64,000 nt of DNA from JAACFF01 sp963807975 (GCA_963807975.1 CAWEDV010000002.1:248001-312000); one strand, 5' to 3'. Positions 20,759-30,623 are shown, counted from the stretch's first letter. Notes: a model not told the origin generated them from the letters alone. A program made the numbers and translations.

Positions 20759-22036
20759 CTACCCTTCCCAGTACCAGTCATGTGATAACGTACAGATAGC
20801 CATACTTCGGGATAGCACTTTTCCTGTATGAAACACATCATCTTCCTCAACATTTACTACTGCAGCATTCATAACGTGATCGGCTAACACCCCTGAATTG
20901 TAGACTGCTACATTAATATAGCAGTTGCCTGATGTAACGTTGATTGGACCCGTCAAGCAAATAGATTTCCCAGTTGCCGGTAGCTTTCGGGGCACTATAT
21001 CAACCATATCGCTTTTTATGAAGAAGATACGGTTCCCCTTCATATCGAATACACCAACGACAAAAACTGGAAAAAGTAATGGTTGTTCGGATAGATAGCT
21101 AAGCGTAATCTTCATCGAACTCGTGCTGCGAACTGATGCGCGGCCATCACTATTTTCGATTTTTATTGATTCAAACTTGACGCTTCCATCTCCGGCCCGA
21201 TCCTGGCGGTCTAACAATGCCATTGTGTCCGAATCAACAATGGCAGATTCATGGTAAGTGTTAACAACGTGCTCAACGCTTCCCATTTGCACAACGCGTC
21301 CTTTATCCAGCAAATACGCTTTTTGACACAGGGATAGTATTGATGCCATATTATGACTTACAAACAAGATAGTACGTCCCGAACGGGCTACATCATCCAT
21401 TTTCCCAAGGCTTTTCTTCTGGAATTCAGAATCACCAACAGCTAGAACCTCATCAACAAGCAAGATTTCTGGTTCTAAATAAGCAGCAACGGAAAACGCC
21501 AATCTGACTTTCATCCCACTTGAGTAACGCTTAACTGGAGTGTCAATAAATTTCTCAACACCGGAGAAATCGACTATCTCGTCAAGTTTGCGATCGATCT
21601 CAACCTTACGCATGCCCAGGATGGTACCGTTGAGGTAGATATTTTCGCGACCGGTCAGCTCGGGATGGAAGCCAGTGCCGACTTCGAGCAAGCTGGAAAC
21701 ACGGCCGTTCAACTCCACTCGCCCGCTTGTAGGATGGGTTATTCGTGACAAGATCTTCAGCAAAGTGCTCTTGCCAGCGCCGTTACGACCGATGATGCCT
21801 ATCACCTCACCCCGCTGCACCTCAAAAGAGACATCCTTCAGCGCCCAAAGGACATCCTCCGCCTCTTGTCCATCTTCGCTGAAGCGTGTCAGGTGGCGTA
21901 GGCGGCGCAAATTATGCCCGGGCCGCTTGACCCAGTCGGTGAATATGCCAGCTAGCGTATCATGCACCTCTTCCTGCAAACCGATGCGGTAGCGCTTGGA
22001 TAAATTCTGTACACGGATTGCGATATCGTCAGTCAT
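20759..22036 (-). CDS. wzt: ABC transporter ATP-binding protein, polysaccharide export (Wzt-like)
   Basis: The frame is open further upstream, but the real start is the ATG at 22036 (MTDDIAIRVQNLSKRYRIGL), 2 bases after the Wzm stop; the longer reading runs antisense-like through wzm. It has 425 residues: an N-terminal nucleotide-binding domain with GIIGRNGAGKSTLLKILSR (Walker A), VKRYSSGMKVRLAFSVAAY (signature) and EILLVDEVLAVGD (Walker B), then from about residue 270 a C-terminal beta-sandwich (SVKFESIKIENSDGRASVRS onward) as in Wzt proteins that bind the modified chain end. With Wzm it exports the lipid-linked polysaccharide across the cytoplasmic membrane. Confidence 0.93.
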   Translation of the reverse strand: MTDDIAIRVQNLSKRYRIGLQEEVHDTLAGIFTDWVKRPGHNLRRLRHLTRFSEDGQEAEDVLWALKDVSFEVQRGEVIGIIGRNGAGKSTLLKILSRITHPTSGRVELNGRVSSLLEVGTGFHPELTGRENIYLNGTILGMRKVEIDRKLDEIVDFSGVEKFIDTPVKRYSSGMKVRLAFSVAAYLEPEILLVDEVLAVGDSEFQKKSLGKMDDVARSGRTILFVSHNMASILSLCQKAYLLDKGRVVQMGSVEHVVNTYHESAIVDSDTMALLDRQDRAGDGSVKFESIKIENSDGRASVRSTSSMKITLSYLSEQPLLFPVFVVGVFDMKGNRIFFIKSDMVDIVPRKLPATGKSICLTGPINVTSGNCYINVAVYNSGVLADHVMNAAVVNVEEDDVFHTGKVLSRSMAICTLSHDWYWEG

Positions 22037-22038
22037 GG

Positions 22039-22887
22039 TTACACCACATCGGCGAAAATGCTCTCCATTCTGCGGAAATAGGCAGCGCCGCTGATAAAGA
22101 TGAATAGCGCGGAGATTGTGCCCACGGCGATCATGTCCCAGGGCATGGGGTTGGTGCCTAGGAGGGCGGAGCGAAAGCCTTCGATGACACCGGCCATGGG
22201 AAAGAGGCTGTAAAGCAAGCGAAACTGCTCGGGCACGGCGCTGGCGGGGTAGACGACGGGGGCGGCGTACATCAAGAGCTGGACGAGAAAACCCATGGCA
22301 TAGTTGATGTCGCGGTATTGAACGGAGAGGGCAGTGAGCCACATGCCCATGCCGGATGCGGTGGCCATCATGAGCAGGATGAGAACGGGTAAGAATATGA
22401 TCCCGAGCGTAGGTGCAATCTGAAACCAGAGCATCATGCCAAAAAGAAGCAGCATGGCGATGCCGAAATCGACGAGCTTGCCCAGGACGGGGGCAAAGGG
22501 GATGACGAGGCGGGGGAAATAGACTTTGGTGATCATGCCGGAAGCGCCGGATAGGCTGCCGCTGGCTCCGGTTAAAGCGCCGGAAAAGTAAGTCCAGGGC
22601 ACGAGGGCGGTGTAGCTGAAGATGGCATAGGGGACACCGTCGGAATCGACATTCGCCAAATTGCCGAATACGATGGTGAAGACGATCATGCTGAAGACGG
22701 GCTGGACGACGGCCCAGCCGACGCCGAGGACGGATTGGGCGTAACGGGTCTTGACGTCGCGCCAGACGAGGAAATAGAAGAGATCGCGGTACTGGCGCAG
22801 TTCACGCCAATCTATCAGGGGCAGGCGCTGATCGGCATCGATGATCAGTTTCTCGACGGGTTGGTCAGCGTTATCGGATATGGTCAT
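22039..22887 (-). CDS. wzm: ABC-2 type polysaccharide export permease (Wzm-like)
   Basis: 282 residues with six predicted membrane spans and the family's opening WRELRQYRDLFYFLVWRDVK and TRYAQSVLGVGWAVVQPVF. It ends with FRRMESIFADVV. It is the membrane half of the Wzm/Wzt transporter and forms a homodimer. It lies 3 bases after the polymerase gene and 2 bases before wzt, the usual order. Confidence 0.93.
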   Translation of the reverse strand: MTISDNADQPVEKLIIDADQRLPLIDWRELRQYRDLFYFLVWRDVKTRYAQSVLGVGWAVVQPVFSMIVFTIVFGNLANVDSDGVPYAIFSYTALVPWTYFSGALTGASGSLSGASGMITKVYFPRLVIPFAPVLGKLVDFGIAMLLLFGMMLWFQIAPTLGIIFLPVLILLMMATASGMGMWLTALSVQYRDINYAMGFLVQLLMYAAPVVYPASAVPEQFRLLYSLFPMAGVIEGFRSALLGTNPMPWDMIAVGTISALFIFISGAAYFRRMESIFADVV

Positions 22888-22890
22888 GAA

Positions 22891-25008
22891 TTATTGGTTA
22901 CCTTGCAGCAGTTCTTGCAGTTGTTCCGCAGCGCTACTGTCCCCATTATCGGCCAGATTGGTCAAATAGGGAATGGCTTCTTCCCCGCGGCCCATGGCCA
23001 GGAGGGCGTCGGTGAGGCCGCGTTGGGCGGGCAGCCAGCCGGGGAGCTGCTTCATGGAGGTGCGGTAACGCTCGGCGGCCATCTCATACTCACTGGCGGC
23101 CATATACAGCCTGCCAGCACGCATACAACCGTTTTTGCCCTGGTCGACGTAGAAGCAGCCCTGGTCATAGGCTTCGAGCGCGCCATCACTATCTCCGGCG
23201 GCTTCGCGGAGGTGGCCTAATTGGACCCATTTAAGGCCATCGGCAGGTGATAAGGCGAGGCCCTGTTCATAGTAGGCAATGGCGGCGGCGGGATCGGCCT
23301 CTGTTTCTTGTGATGCGCGCCAGAAATAACCGGCGGCCTCATCCGGCTGTTGGGCGACGGCGGCGGCGGATAGGGTTTGATCGGCAGGCGCTATACGCTG
23401 CATCAAGGGCGTATAATGGGCCGAACAGGCTAGAAGCTGCTGCCAGGCCTCATTACGGGCGGCGATGTCGTCTCGCTCGTGGGCCAAACGGCCGACCTGC
23501 CAGTGGAAGCGGCAGTTTTCCTCGACCAGGCGCTCGGAGAGGATCACGGCGGAGTCGTTAAGATGTGGCTGCAGTAATAAGGCACTGGCGGTGGCCATGC
23601 TGGCCCGCTGCATGGGCCAATAGAGGCTGAGCAAGACAGCAAACCAGATCAAGATGGCTGTACCTGCAGCCAGAGGCCAGTAGCGAACCTGCTGGCGACG
23701 GGGTCTGAGGGCGATGCCAGTGACCACCGTCAGACCAAAGAGGTACCACAAGGCAAAACCTGGCCGTGCGCCGGGGGCCAGGGCATCAAACAAGCTGTAT
23801 AAGGCGTGAGCGGTTAATGATCCCAGCAGCCCGACGCCAATCAAGCGGATCATCACCTCCGGTTCGCCATACTCTATACGGCGTAGTGAACGAGCAAGGT
23901 GAATGAAGAGCAGTAACCAGATCAGGGCAAAAAGCAGACCGCCCAACCAACCAAAATCAAGGGCGGCTTGCCAAAAAAGGTTGTGGGCGTGGAAGACATC
24001 TTCCTTAAGATCGCTCAGAGGGTAGAGGATAGGGGCAATGTAACGAAAGGTTCCCAGACCGGTTCCCAGGGGGAAATCCAGCGTGCTATGCAGCGCCTGC
24101 TGCCAAATGTTTAAACGGGAAACGATCGAGTCGCTCCAACGAACTCTTGCCGCCAGCTCCAGTTGATCAAAAAGAGGGCTCAAGCGTACGACCACCAGAC
24201 CTAAAAAGGTGATGATGCTCAGCGGCAGCAGCAGGAGGCGTGCCCGCCGGTTCAACAGCAGAAGTACAAGGGCACTGCCAACAAAAACGCCGATCAGGGC
24301 ACCGAAGGAAGCGGTCAGCAGCAGCGCGCCACCAACAAAGAGGATCAGCAGCGACAAGAGGGCAAAACTCCAAGGGGAACGCTGCTCAGGAATGGCCCAG
24401 GCGCCGGCCCAGGCAGCGACGACAAGGGGCAGATAAAGGGTGATGATTCCGCCCACTTCATTGGGGTTGATGCTTTGTCCAGGGACGAGGGAGAAAATGG
24501 CCGTGGCGAAGGGTCCAGGCAAACGGCTAGCAAAGTATTCCATGGCCATGAGGCCGGCGATGGTCATGAAGAGGCCAGCGGCGATATAGATGATGGCCAA
24601 TATTCTTAAGCGGCGCCGGCGCACCTTGGACGGTAATCGTGCGGGAACAGCGTCAACGACGGCGTAAAAGATGGCCACAGACCATAATAAGCTCGTCGCT
24701 TTGGGCCAGGATGCTTGCCATAATAAGGGGGTAACCAGCAGGCTAAACGGGAGGAAAACGAGGAGCAGGGGCAGTAAAAGGAAATTGATGGGCGTGGGCG
24801 GTAGGAGCTGTTTGGTGCTCAGGATGCGCAGGACTGCGGGCAGCAGCAGTAAGCCCAGGGCAATAAAAACAACCTGCTCTGGGAAGCGCCCCGGAAAGAG
24901 CAAGAAAGGCCCTAAGATAAGGATAAAGAGCAGTTTCCACAGCCAGGCAAGAAGGGGTGTACGGGCAGATGATCTGCTAACTGTGCTGGTTTGATTTGAC
25001 ATTGGCAA
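22891..25008 (-). CDS. O-antigen polymerase/ligase family membrane protein with C-terminal TPR
   Basis: 705 residues. About ten to twelve hydrophobic spans cover residues 15-460. The large loop has the Wzy_C features FPLGTGLGTFRYIAPILYPL and VFHAHNLFWQAALDFGWLGG, including the conserved His. Residues about 560-700 form TPR helices (AAIAYYEQGLALSPADGLKW, GALEAYDQGCFYVDQGKNG). Such proteins either polymerise repeat units or ligate polysaccharide to an acceptor. With Wzm/Wzt present, ligation or attachment at the outer face of the membrane is the more likely task. A second Met three residues in (MSNQTSTVSR) is an alternative start. Confidence 0.86.
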   Translation of the reverse strand: MPMSNQTSTVSRSSARTPLLAWLWKLLFILILGPFLLFPGRFPEQVVFIALGLLLLPAVLRILSTKQLLPPTPINFLLLPLLLVFLPFSLLVTPLLWQASWPKATSLLWSVAIFYAVVDAVPARLPSKVRRRRLRILAIIYIAAGLFMTIAGLMAMEYFASRLPGPFATAIFSLVPGQSINPNEVGGIITLYLPLVVAAWAGAWAIPEQRSPWSFALLSLLILFVGGALLLTASFGALIGVFVGSALVLLLLNRRARLLLLPLSIITFLGLVVVRLSPLFDQLELAARVRWSDSIVSRLNIWQQALHSTLDFPLGTGLGTFRYIAPILYPLSDLKEDVFHAHNLFWQAALDFGWLGGLLFALIWLLLFIHLARSLRRIEYGEPEVMIRLIGVGLLGSLTAHALYSLFDALAPGARPGFALWYLFGLTVVTGIALRPRRQQVRYWPLAAGTAILIWFAVLLSLYWPMQRASMATASALLLQPHLNDSAVILSERLVEENCRFHWQVGRLAHERDDIAARNEAWQQLLACSAHYTPLMQRIAPADQTLSAAAVAQQPDEAAGYFWRASQETEADPAAAIAYYEQGLALSPADGLKWVQLGHLREAAGDSDGALEAYDQGCFYVDQGKNGCMRAGRLYMAASEYEMAAERYRTSMKQLPGWLPAQRGLTDALLAMGRGEEAIPYLTNLADNGDSSAAEQLQELLQGNQ

Positions 25009-25047
25009 TGAGCGTATTGTGCGGTTTCTCAGCGTAAACTGACCGGC

Positions 25048-26691
25048 TTACCTCATCATAAGGGGCATGTAGCTGCCTTTGGAATGGACGACTACCAGGC
25101 CAAAGCCGAGGTTGTCGCTTGGTCCAGCGGGCGTTTCGGCGATGACACCACCGCTGTCCAGGGCCAGCCAATAGAAATAGACCCCAGGTTTTAGACTAGG
25201 CCAAGCGAATTCGGCGGTGTAAACGTTCGTCGCGCAGCCTCTAACGGTTTCGGAAATGGGTACGGTTGCGAAAGGTTTGGTACGACCAGGGTCAAGATAG
25301 AAGGTCACGTTAAAGGGTTTGTTTATGGCCGTGTTGCCATTGTTGCGGAAGGTAACGCGCAGATTTGCGGTCGCCTTCTCTGTTGTCTTATCGACGGTCG
25401 CGTACACCCTGGGAATATCCTCGACCACCAAATTCACAGTTGGTGGCTCGGTAAATACTTTTTGTTGGTAAGCTTTGCCAACCTGGCTCAAAGTTTGCTG
25501 ATCAGACTCCAAAATATTACTCACAGTGCCCACCGTATCTGTGAACACAGAAAACCAAGCCCATTGTTGGACCAGCCTGTTTCCATCCAAAGCATAGCCC
25601 AAATCCTCATTCTTAAGCGTGTTTAGGTAATTGAAAGCCTTGGTCATGTAACTGGTAACACGATTGGGCGTAAAACAGTTGCCATATTCATCCTGCAAAA
25701 AACAGGTTTCTCCTTCTTCGATATTGGGGAAAAGGAGGGAAAACTCACTGAGAATGAGCGGCTTCTGCTGTTGGCCATGTGCTTTCATCCAACGCCGCAT
25801 AGCAAGGACTTGCTCATTAAATATCTCGATACTGTCATGCTCGGCATAACAATAGACATCTGGATCGGTGCAAGCTTGTGGGCTGCCACCGCTGCTGCGT
25901 TTGCCTAAGGTTGGATCGGTGCCCACGGCGACACTGGCAATGCCATTGGGGGTAATGCCATCCGGCTCCACCTCCGGCAAAACATAGACATGCATATTCC
26001 AAACGTCGACGGGCATGGGAGCGCCGTAACGCTGCTGGTATGCTTGCCACACTTTGTCCAGATATTGCAGTCGACCAGGGGTCACCTGCACCAAGGCGGA
26101 AATGGCTATGCGTGCCGTGGGATCATGTTGTTTAATGAAGGTACGGACTTCATGAAAGGCCTGGGCATAGACATGAGGGTACATATCCCCCTGCCCACTC
26201 CAATTCTTGTCAGGATTAGGGCCGCGATCGACTTCATTGCCGATGAGCCACAAATCTCCTGTGTTTGCACGGATGTAGGCTGCAAAATCAGCATCAAGGG
26301 GGACGGCGGTGCGGTAGCCAGGCAGATATTGGCCATCCTCCGTCTTATTTTGGAAAACTAATAAGGTCTGGGCAAACTCAGCGTTGTTGCCAGTGGCCGG
26401 CGAAAAGCGCGGCGGGTTAAAATCGAGGTGCCAGCCGGCTCCAATGCGCGCGACATGCTGCTCTAGATCGTATCCGGAAATGATTCCATAACGACAATTG
26501 GTGATCGATCGGTCAGCTTCGGAAGCGTCTGCTGCAGCACGAGCAACAGCTAAAACGTCACCAGCAGCTTGTACGCGATCAACTGCAATTTGCCGGCGCG
26601 TTCCTAAATTGATAATAATAAAGAGGAAACATAATCCGAGCAATGAAGCAATCAGACGCCCTCTTTTATTTTTTATTTGATTCTTTAGCAT
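25048..26691 (-). CDS. Secreted GH-A-like glycoside hydrolase with CARDB-type domain
   Basis: 547 residues: a membrane anchor or signal at about 12-32 (LIASLLGLCFLFIIINLG), then a TIM-barrel-like domain from NCRYGIISGYD (about 65) to about 400. Two glutamates stand where clan GH-A enzymes have them: LWLIGNEVDRGPN (N-E, acid/base) and KPLILSEFSLLFP (nucleophile). From about 420 to 535 comes a CARDB-like beta sandwich (ANLRVTFRNNGNTAINKPFN). The protein ends in SYMPLMMR, a short tail common in related Chloroflexota surface proteins. The paralogue at 28487-30616 has the same core. It lies in the polysaccharide operon, 6 bases from the dehydrogenase gene, so it may trim or remodel the exported glycan. 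The GH family number is not assigned. Confidence 0.72.
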   Translation of the reverse strand: MLKNQIKNKRGRLIASLLGLCFLFIIINLGTRRQIAVDRVQAAGDVLAVARAAADASEADRSITNCRYGIISGYDLEQHVARIGAGWHLDFNPPRFSPATGNNAEFAQTLLVFQNKTEDGQYLPGYRTAVPLDADFAAYIRANTGDLWLIGNEVDRGPNPDKNWSGQGDMYPHVYAQAFHEVRTFIKQHDPTARIAISALVQVTPGRLQYLDKVWQAYQQRYGAPMPVDVWNMHVYVLPEVEPDGITPNGIASVAVGTDPTLGKRSSGGSPQACTDPDVYCYAEHDSIEIFNEQVLAMRRWMKAHGQQQKPLILSEFSLLFPNIEEGETCFLQDEYGNCFTPNRVTSYMTKAFNYLNTLKNEDLGYALDGNRLVQQWAWFSVFTDTVGTVSNILESDQQTLSQVGKAYQQKVFTEPPTVNLVVEDIPRVYATVDKTTEKATANLRVTFRNNGNTAINKPFNVTFYLDPGRTKPFATVPISETVRGCATNVYTAEFAWPSLKPGVYFYWLALDSGGVIAETPAGPSDNLGFGLVVVHSKGSYMPLMMR

Positions 26692-26697
26692 AAAGTG

Positions 26698-28005
26698 TTA
26701 GAGGGTCACAATATGTTTACCATCGATATCGCGCAGCGAATTCCGCGTATCAACGAGTAAAGTGCTCATGCTTGCGATCTCATGCCAATCATAGGTAGCA
26801 TGGTCAGTTACATTAACCACACAGTCCGCTTGGGAGAGAGTTTGGGCATTCAGGTCAATACTTTCAAGCTGGAAACCTTCGGCCATAAGGTTTGGAACAA
26901 AGGGATCGTTATAATCAACCTGGGCGCCACGTTCTTGCAGCAAATGGATGATATCCAGCGCTGGACTTTCACGCACGTCGCTTACATTGGGTTTATAAGC
27001 GACACCGAGAATCAAGATACGGCTGCCATTGACCGCTTTGCGTTCAGCATTGAGAGCGTCAGTGATTTTACCAACGACATATTCCGGCATAAAGCCGTTG
27101 ACCTCCGCTGCCAGTTCGATAAAGCGCGCCGTATAATTGAGCGTCTTCAATTTCCAGCTTAAGTAGTGGGGGTCAATGGGGATACAGTGCCCACCCAAGC
27201 CTGGACCGGGATAAAAGGGCATAAAACCATAGGGCTTCGTCTTGGCGGCATCAATCACTTCCCAGACATTGAGACCCAGTTTGTCACACATCAGGGCCAT
27301 TTCATTAACCAGGCCGATATTGACGGCACGGAAAGTGTTCTCCAGCAGTTTGACCATTTCGGCAGCGCTGGTGCTGGAGACGGGCACCGGCTGGCGAACG
27401 ACTTCGCCATAAAGTGCCAGGGCAACTTCTAGACAATCGGGGGTGACGCCTCCTATGACTTTAGGCGTGGTTTCCATGTTGTAGTCGGTGCGCCCCGGGT
27501 CAACGCGCTCCGGGGAAAAGGCCAGGAAGAAATCTTCGCCCACGGTATCGCCATTACTGACGAGGCGTGGCAAGATGATCTCATTGGTTGATCCGGGATA
27601 GGTAGTGCTCTCTAACACGATCAGTTTGCCGCGGCCATCATGTTTGGCGATCTTTTCGGCGGCGTCAATTATGTAGGAAATATCAGGATCTTTTGTTTTG
27701 CGCAAGGGTGTAGGCACACAAATGGAGATCGCGTCAACCTGGGCCAAATCGGCATAATCGGTGCTGGCCCGCAGCAAGCCAGAACTAACCAGGGGCGCCA
27801 ATTGTTCACTGGGCACATCTTCAACATAGCTTCGCCCCTCATTGATCTCTTTTACTTTGGCCGGATCGATATCAATGCCTATTACTTGGAAACCTTTTTC
27901 GGCGAAGGCGACGGCCAGGGGTAATCCGACATACCCCAAACCAATGATCCCTAACCGTGCCTGGCGACTCCTAAACTTGCTTACTAACTCTTCTTTTATT
28001 GACAT
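26698..28005 (-). CDS. wbpA: UDP-N-acetylglucosamine 6-dehydrogenase-type nucleotide sugar dehydrogenase
   Basis: 435 residues of the UDP-Glc/UDP-HexNAc dehydrogenase superfamily. N-terminal NAD-binding loop LGIIGLGYVGLPLAVAFAEK; the segment SICVPTPLRKTKDPDISYII is characteristic of the WbpA group; the catalytic cysteine lies in GPGLGGHCIPIDPHYLSWK (near residue 265); the C-terminal nucleotide-sugar domain has ILILGVAYKPNVSDVRESPA. It oxidises C6 of a UDP-hexosamine to a uronic acid using two NAD+. It is the first gene of the leftward polysaccharide operon and faces the divergent secreted hydrolase across 481 bases. Confidence 0.9.
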   Translation of the reverse strand: MSIKEELVSKFRSRQARLGIIGLGYVGLPLAVAFAEKGFQVIGIDIDPAKVKEINEGRSYVEDVPSEQLAPLVSSGLLRASTDYADLAQVDAISICVPTPLRKTKDPDISYIIDAAEKIAKHDGRGKLIVLESTTYPGSTNEIILPRLVSNGDTVGEDFFLAFSPERVDPGRTDYNMETTPKVIGGVTPDCLEVALALYGEVVRQPVPVSSTSAAEMVKLLENTFRAVNIGLVNEMALMCDKLGLNVWEVIDAAKTKPYGFMPFYPGPGLGGHCIPIDPHYLSWKLKTLNYTARFIELAAEVNGFMPEYVVGKITDALNAERKAVNGSRILILGVAYKPNVSDVRESPALDIIHLLQERGAQVDYNDPFVPNLMAEGFQLESIDLNAQTLSQADCVVNVTDHATYDWHEIASMSTLLVDTRNSLRDIDGKHIVTL

Positions 28006-28486
28006 TTTCTATCGACCCGAGAAACGATCTCCAGGATCGCTCCGCCAATTCTGACATCGCTAGATATGAAGTCAGAGTCCAATAGATTTATACAGGCTCA
28101 AATTTCTCTGTTTTTACCCATTTCCAGGAAGGTTCAACTAAGCTAATTCACTTGGCTAACTTGCTCTTCCCGGAATGAAAGTGAATCCAAACTTTATTGA
28201 AAAATAGTTACGAAGTCGCTTGCTTTCATATTAATTTAACATATGATTCACGATCAATGTGACTGAACCCTGGCATGTCCATTAGGTGAATGTTCTATAT
28301 CCAGCAGTAAAGCTAAGCAAGTATAGCGTTATCTGCCCATCTTCCAACTATCCACATCCAACCAACCTGCCCGTCTCTTCGCGCAAATATAGCACACTGT
28401 CACTTTGAATGAAGATTGACACTTGTCGACTTTCCGCTGCCGATTGTCTACAATTTGGCTAATAACCAGAGATTTTCTGCGCAAGC
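28006..28486. other. Divergent intergenic region without genes
   Basis: 481 bases between the dehydrogenase gene (leftwards) and the secreted hydrolase gene (rightwards). Short frames only. A perfect TTGACA is present on the plus strand at 28416-28421, and a TACAAT at 28449-28454, but they are 27 bases apart, too far for one sigma70-type promoter. On the minus strand a TTGATC followed 17 bases later by TTAATA occurs near 28225-28255 and could serve the polysaccharide operon. Both are weak calls. Confidence 0.4.
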
Positions 28487-30616
28487 TTGGCCGTTTTAAA
28501 TTCGTGGAGAGAGAGATTGAGGAAAATTGGAGATTATTCACCGTTGCGGTCAATGGTCCTATTGATGACAACGCTCCTGACAGCACTAATATTGGCCCAC
28601 TTTCTTGGCCCAAATCTAACCCATGCCATAAACAAAGAACAGGACATGGCAGGGACCATGGATACCCAGACAGCTGGCCAATCCGACGACAAAAAGTTAG
28701 CCAACTGCCGCTATGGAGTCACTTCGAATACTGGGCAAGCACATATTATTCCAAAAATCGGCGCTGGCGTTTTCTACAGATGGGAGGCAGATTGGCCGAC
28801 CCCTTTGCCCGAAAATGGTGCCGAACTGCTGCGCATGATCAGGCCGCGGCAGCGCAAGACTTCCAGCGGTCAATACCTCCCGTATTGGTACACCAAAGTG
28901 CGTCTTAATGACGATCTGGCTGAAATAATCCGCAGTGATCCCGGCGCTGTGTGGCTGATAGGCAACGAGCCCGAGCGTGGTCCCAATCCCGGTGAAACTT
29001 ATACCCCCAGAACGGATGATATTCATGCCGGCATCTATGCCGAGGCGTATCACGAAATCTACCATTTCATTAAAAGCATCGACCCCACAGCCAGAATTGC
29101 CAATGCCGGACTGATACAGATAACGCCGACACGGCTGCAATATTTGGATATGATGTGGGATGCCTACGAGAGGAAGTTTGGCGTGCCGATGCCGGTGGAT
29201 GTCTGGACAACTCATGCCTATGTTCTTCCTGAGCTAACTGCAGATGGTGAGCCTAATAATATCGCCAGTATTCCGTTAGGTACTGACCTGGCTTTTGGTA
29301 AAAGAGGGTCTGGGGGCGATCTATCAAAATGCGTCGACCCCGATGTCTATTGCAAAGTGGAGCATGACGATCCATCGCTACTTGAAAAACAGGTGGTTTC
29401 AATGCGAAAGTGGATGAAAGATCATGGCCAGCAAAATAAACCACTCATTGTGACCGAGTATGGAACGCTTTATATGTATAGGGTAAAAGAGAACGGCTCA
29501 TGTGGAATCAGAGATGAAAATGGAGAATGTTTTTCGCCAGAACGCGTATCCAAATTCATGCTCGAGAGCTTTGATTACTTTAATAATGCGCGTGATCCCG
29601 ATTTAGGTTTGCCGACCGATGACGACAAGCTGGTACAACAATGGATTTGGTACGGCGCCTGGAACTGGGACGTTGCTTCTGCGGATCTGCTGCTAAACGA
29701 CCAAAAAACCTTGTCTCTGATGGGCGAAACTTTTCGGGATCATGTTCATGAAGAGCCAACATACCTAAACCTAATCGTTGACGATGTGGCTGGCACTGTG
29801 GTTTCGCAGGATGGAAACGACACTGCGACAGCACAACTCTCCGTAAGCTTCCGTAACAACGGTAACAGTTCCGTCGAAAAACCATTCACTGTAACCTTTT
29901 ACAAAGATGCCGCGCTAACGAAACCAATCGGTTCGTCAAAGGTCACAGCGAATATCGGCGGCTGTGCGACAGAAGCGTTTTCTATAGGGTTGGAATGGGA
30001 GATCGCGGACAAAGGAACCCATCAATTTTGGGTAAAATTAGATAGCAACAATATCTTAATTGAGTCTGATAAATCAGATAATGTCGGCTCCGGACAGCTT
30101 TCCATTACCGGACCCATCCATACCCTGGATGTTCAGATCATTAGCAAAGGGGATGGAGTGGGTGGTACGGTAAGCACAACACCAGTTGGGCCAACCCATG
30201 CAAAAGGCACTACTATTTCATTGAGTGCTGTTCCCTACTCCGGATGGAGCTTTGTAGGATGGAAAGGAGCCATAATCGGCAACGCTCCACAGGCGACCGT
30301 GAGCATGAACGATGATCTCACAATCGAAGCCCATTTTGAACAAGATCAATACGAAATCGTAGTTGATATTTCTGGTGATGGGCAAGTGACTATCGATCCG
30401 AATCAGGACTATTACCTGTATAGAGATCAGATCACTCTTTTTGCACTACCAGCACCCGGATGGCGGTTCGTAGAATGGCGTGGTGATATAGAAGAGGGCA
30501 GCCCGACAATCAAACTTTTAGTTGATAGAGATGTACATCCTACTGCGGTATTCGAGGAGTTAGTAGCGGATTTTTCAGACATTATTTTCAATCCGATAAT
30601 TTTAGGCAGTCCTTAA
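28487..30616 (+). CDS. Secreted GH-A-like glycoside hydrolase with CARDB and InlB-type repeats
   Basis: Up to 709 residues. A membrane anchor lies at about 24-45 (VLLMTTLLTALILAHFLGP). The catalytic-like domain starts at LANCRYGVTSNTG (about 70) and has AVWLIGNEPERGPNPGE (N-E) and KPLIVTEYGTLYM as candidate acid/base and nucleophile. A CARDB-like sandwich follows (AQLSVSFRNNGNSSVEKPFT), then two divergent InlB B-type repeats (YSGWSFVGWKGAIIGNAP and APGWRFVEWRGDIEEGSP) typical of surface adhesion stalks. It ends IIFNPIILGSP. Clearly a paralogue of 25048-26691 with an added C-terminal part. The first codon here would be TTG; an internal TTG at 28517 following GAGAGAGA, or the ATG at 28553, may be the true start. 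Confidence 0.72.
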   Translation: MAVLNSWRERLRKIGDYSPLRSMVLLMTTLLTALILAHFLGPNLTHAINKEQDMAGTMDTQTAGQSDDKKLANCRYGVTSNTGQAHIIPKIGAGVFYRWEADWPTPLPENGAELLRMIRPRQRKTSSGQYLPYWYTKVRLNDDLAEIIRSDPGAVWLIGNEPERGPNPGETYTPRTDDIHAGIYAEAYHEIYHFIKSIDPTARIANAGLIQITPTRLQYLDMMWDAYERKFGVPMPVDVWTTHAYVLPELTADGEPNNIASIPLGTDLAFGKRGSGGDLSKCVDPDVYCKVEHDDPSLLEKQVVSMRKWMKDHGQQNKPLIVTEYGTLYMYRVKENGSCGIRDENGECFSPERVSKFMLESFDYFNNARDPDLGLPTDDDKLVQQWIWYGAWNWDVASADLLLNDQKTLSLMGETFRDHVHEEPTYLNLIVDDVAGTVVSQDGNDTATAQLSVSFRNNGNSSVEKPFTVTFYKDAALTKPIGSSKVTANIGGCATEAFSIGLEWEIADKGTHQFWVKLDSNNILIESDKSDNVGSGQLSITGPIHTLDVQIISKGDGVGGTVSTTPVGPTHAKGTTISLSAVPYSGWSFVGWKGAIIGNAPQATVSMNDDLTIEAHFEQDQYEIVVDISGDGQVTIDPNQDYYLYRDQITLFALPAPGWRFVEWRGDIEEGSPTIKLLVDRDVHPTAVFEELVADFSDIIFNPIILGSP

Positions 30617-30623
30617 ACCCCAT

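Noticed and set aside
22037..22342. Upstream extension of the Wzt reading frame by about 100 codons
   Set aside because: It runs through the wzm coding region in another frame; the ATG at 22036 directly follows the wzm stop and begins the normal Wzt sequence.
28416..28454. TTGACA and TACAAT as a promoter for the secreted hydrolase
   Set aside because: They are 27 bases apart, outside the range for sigma70 promoters.
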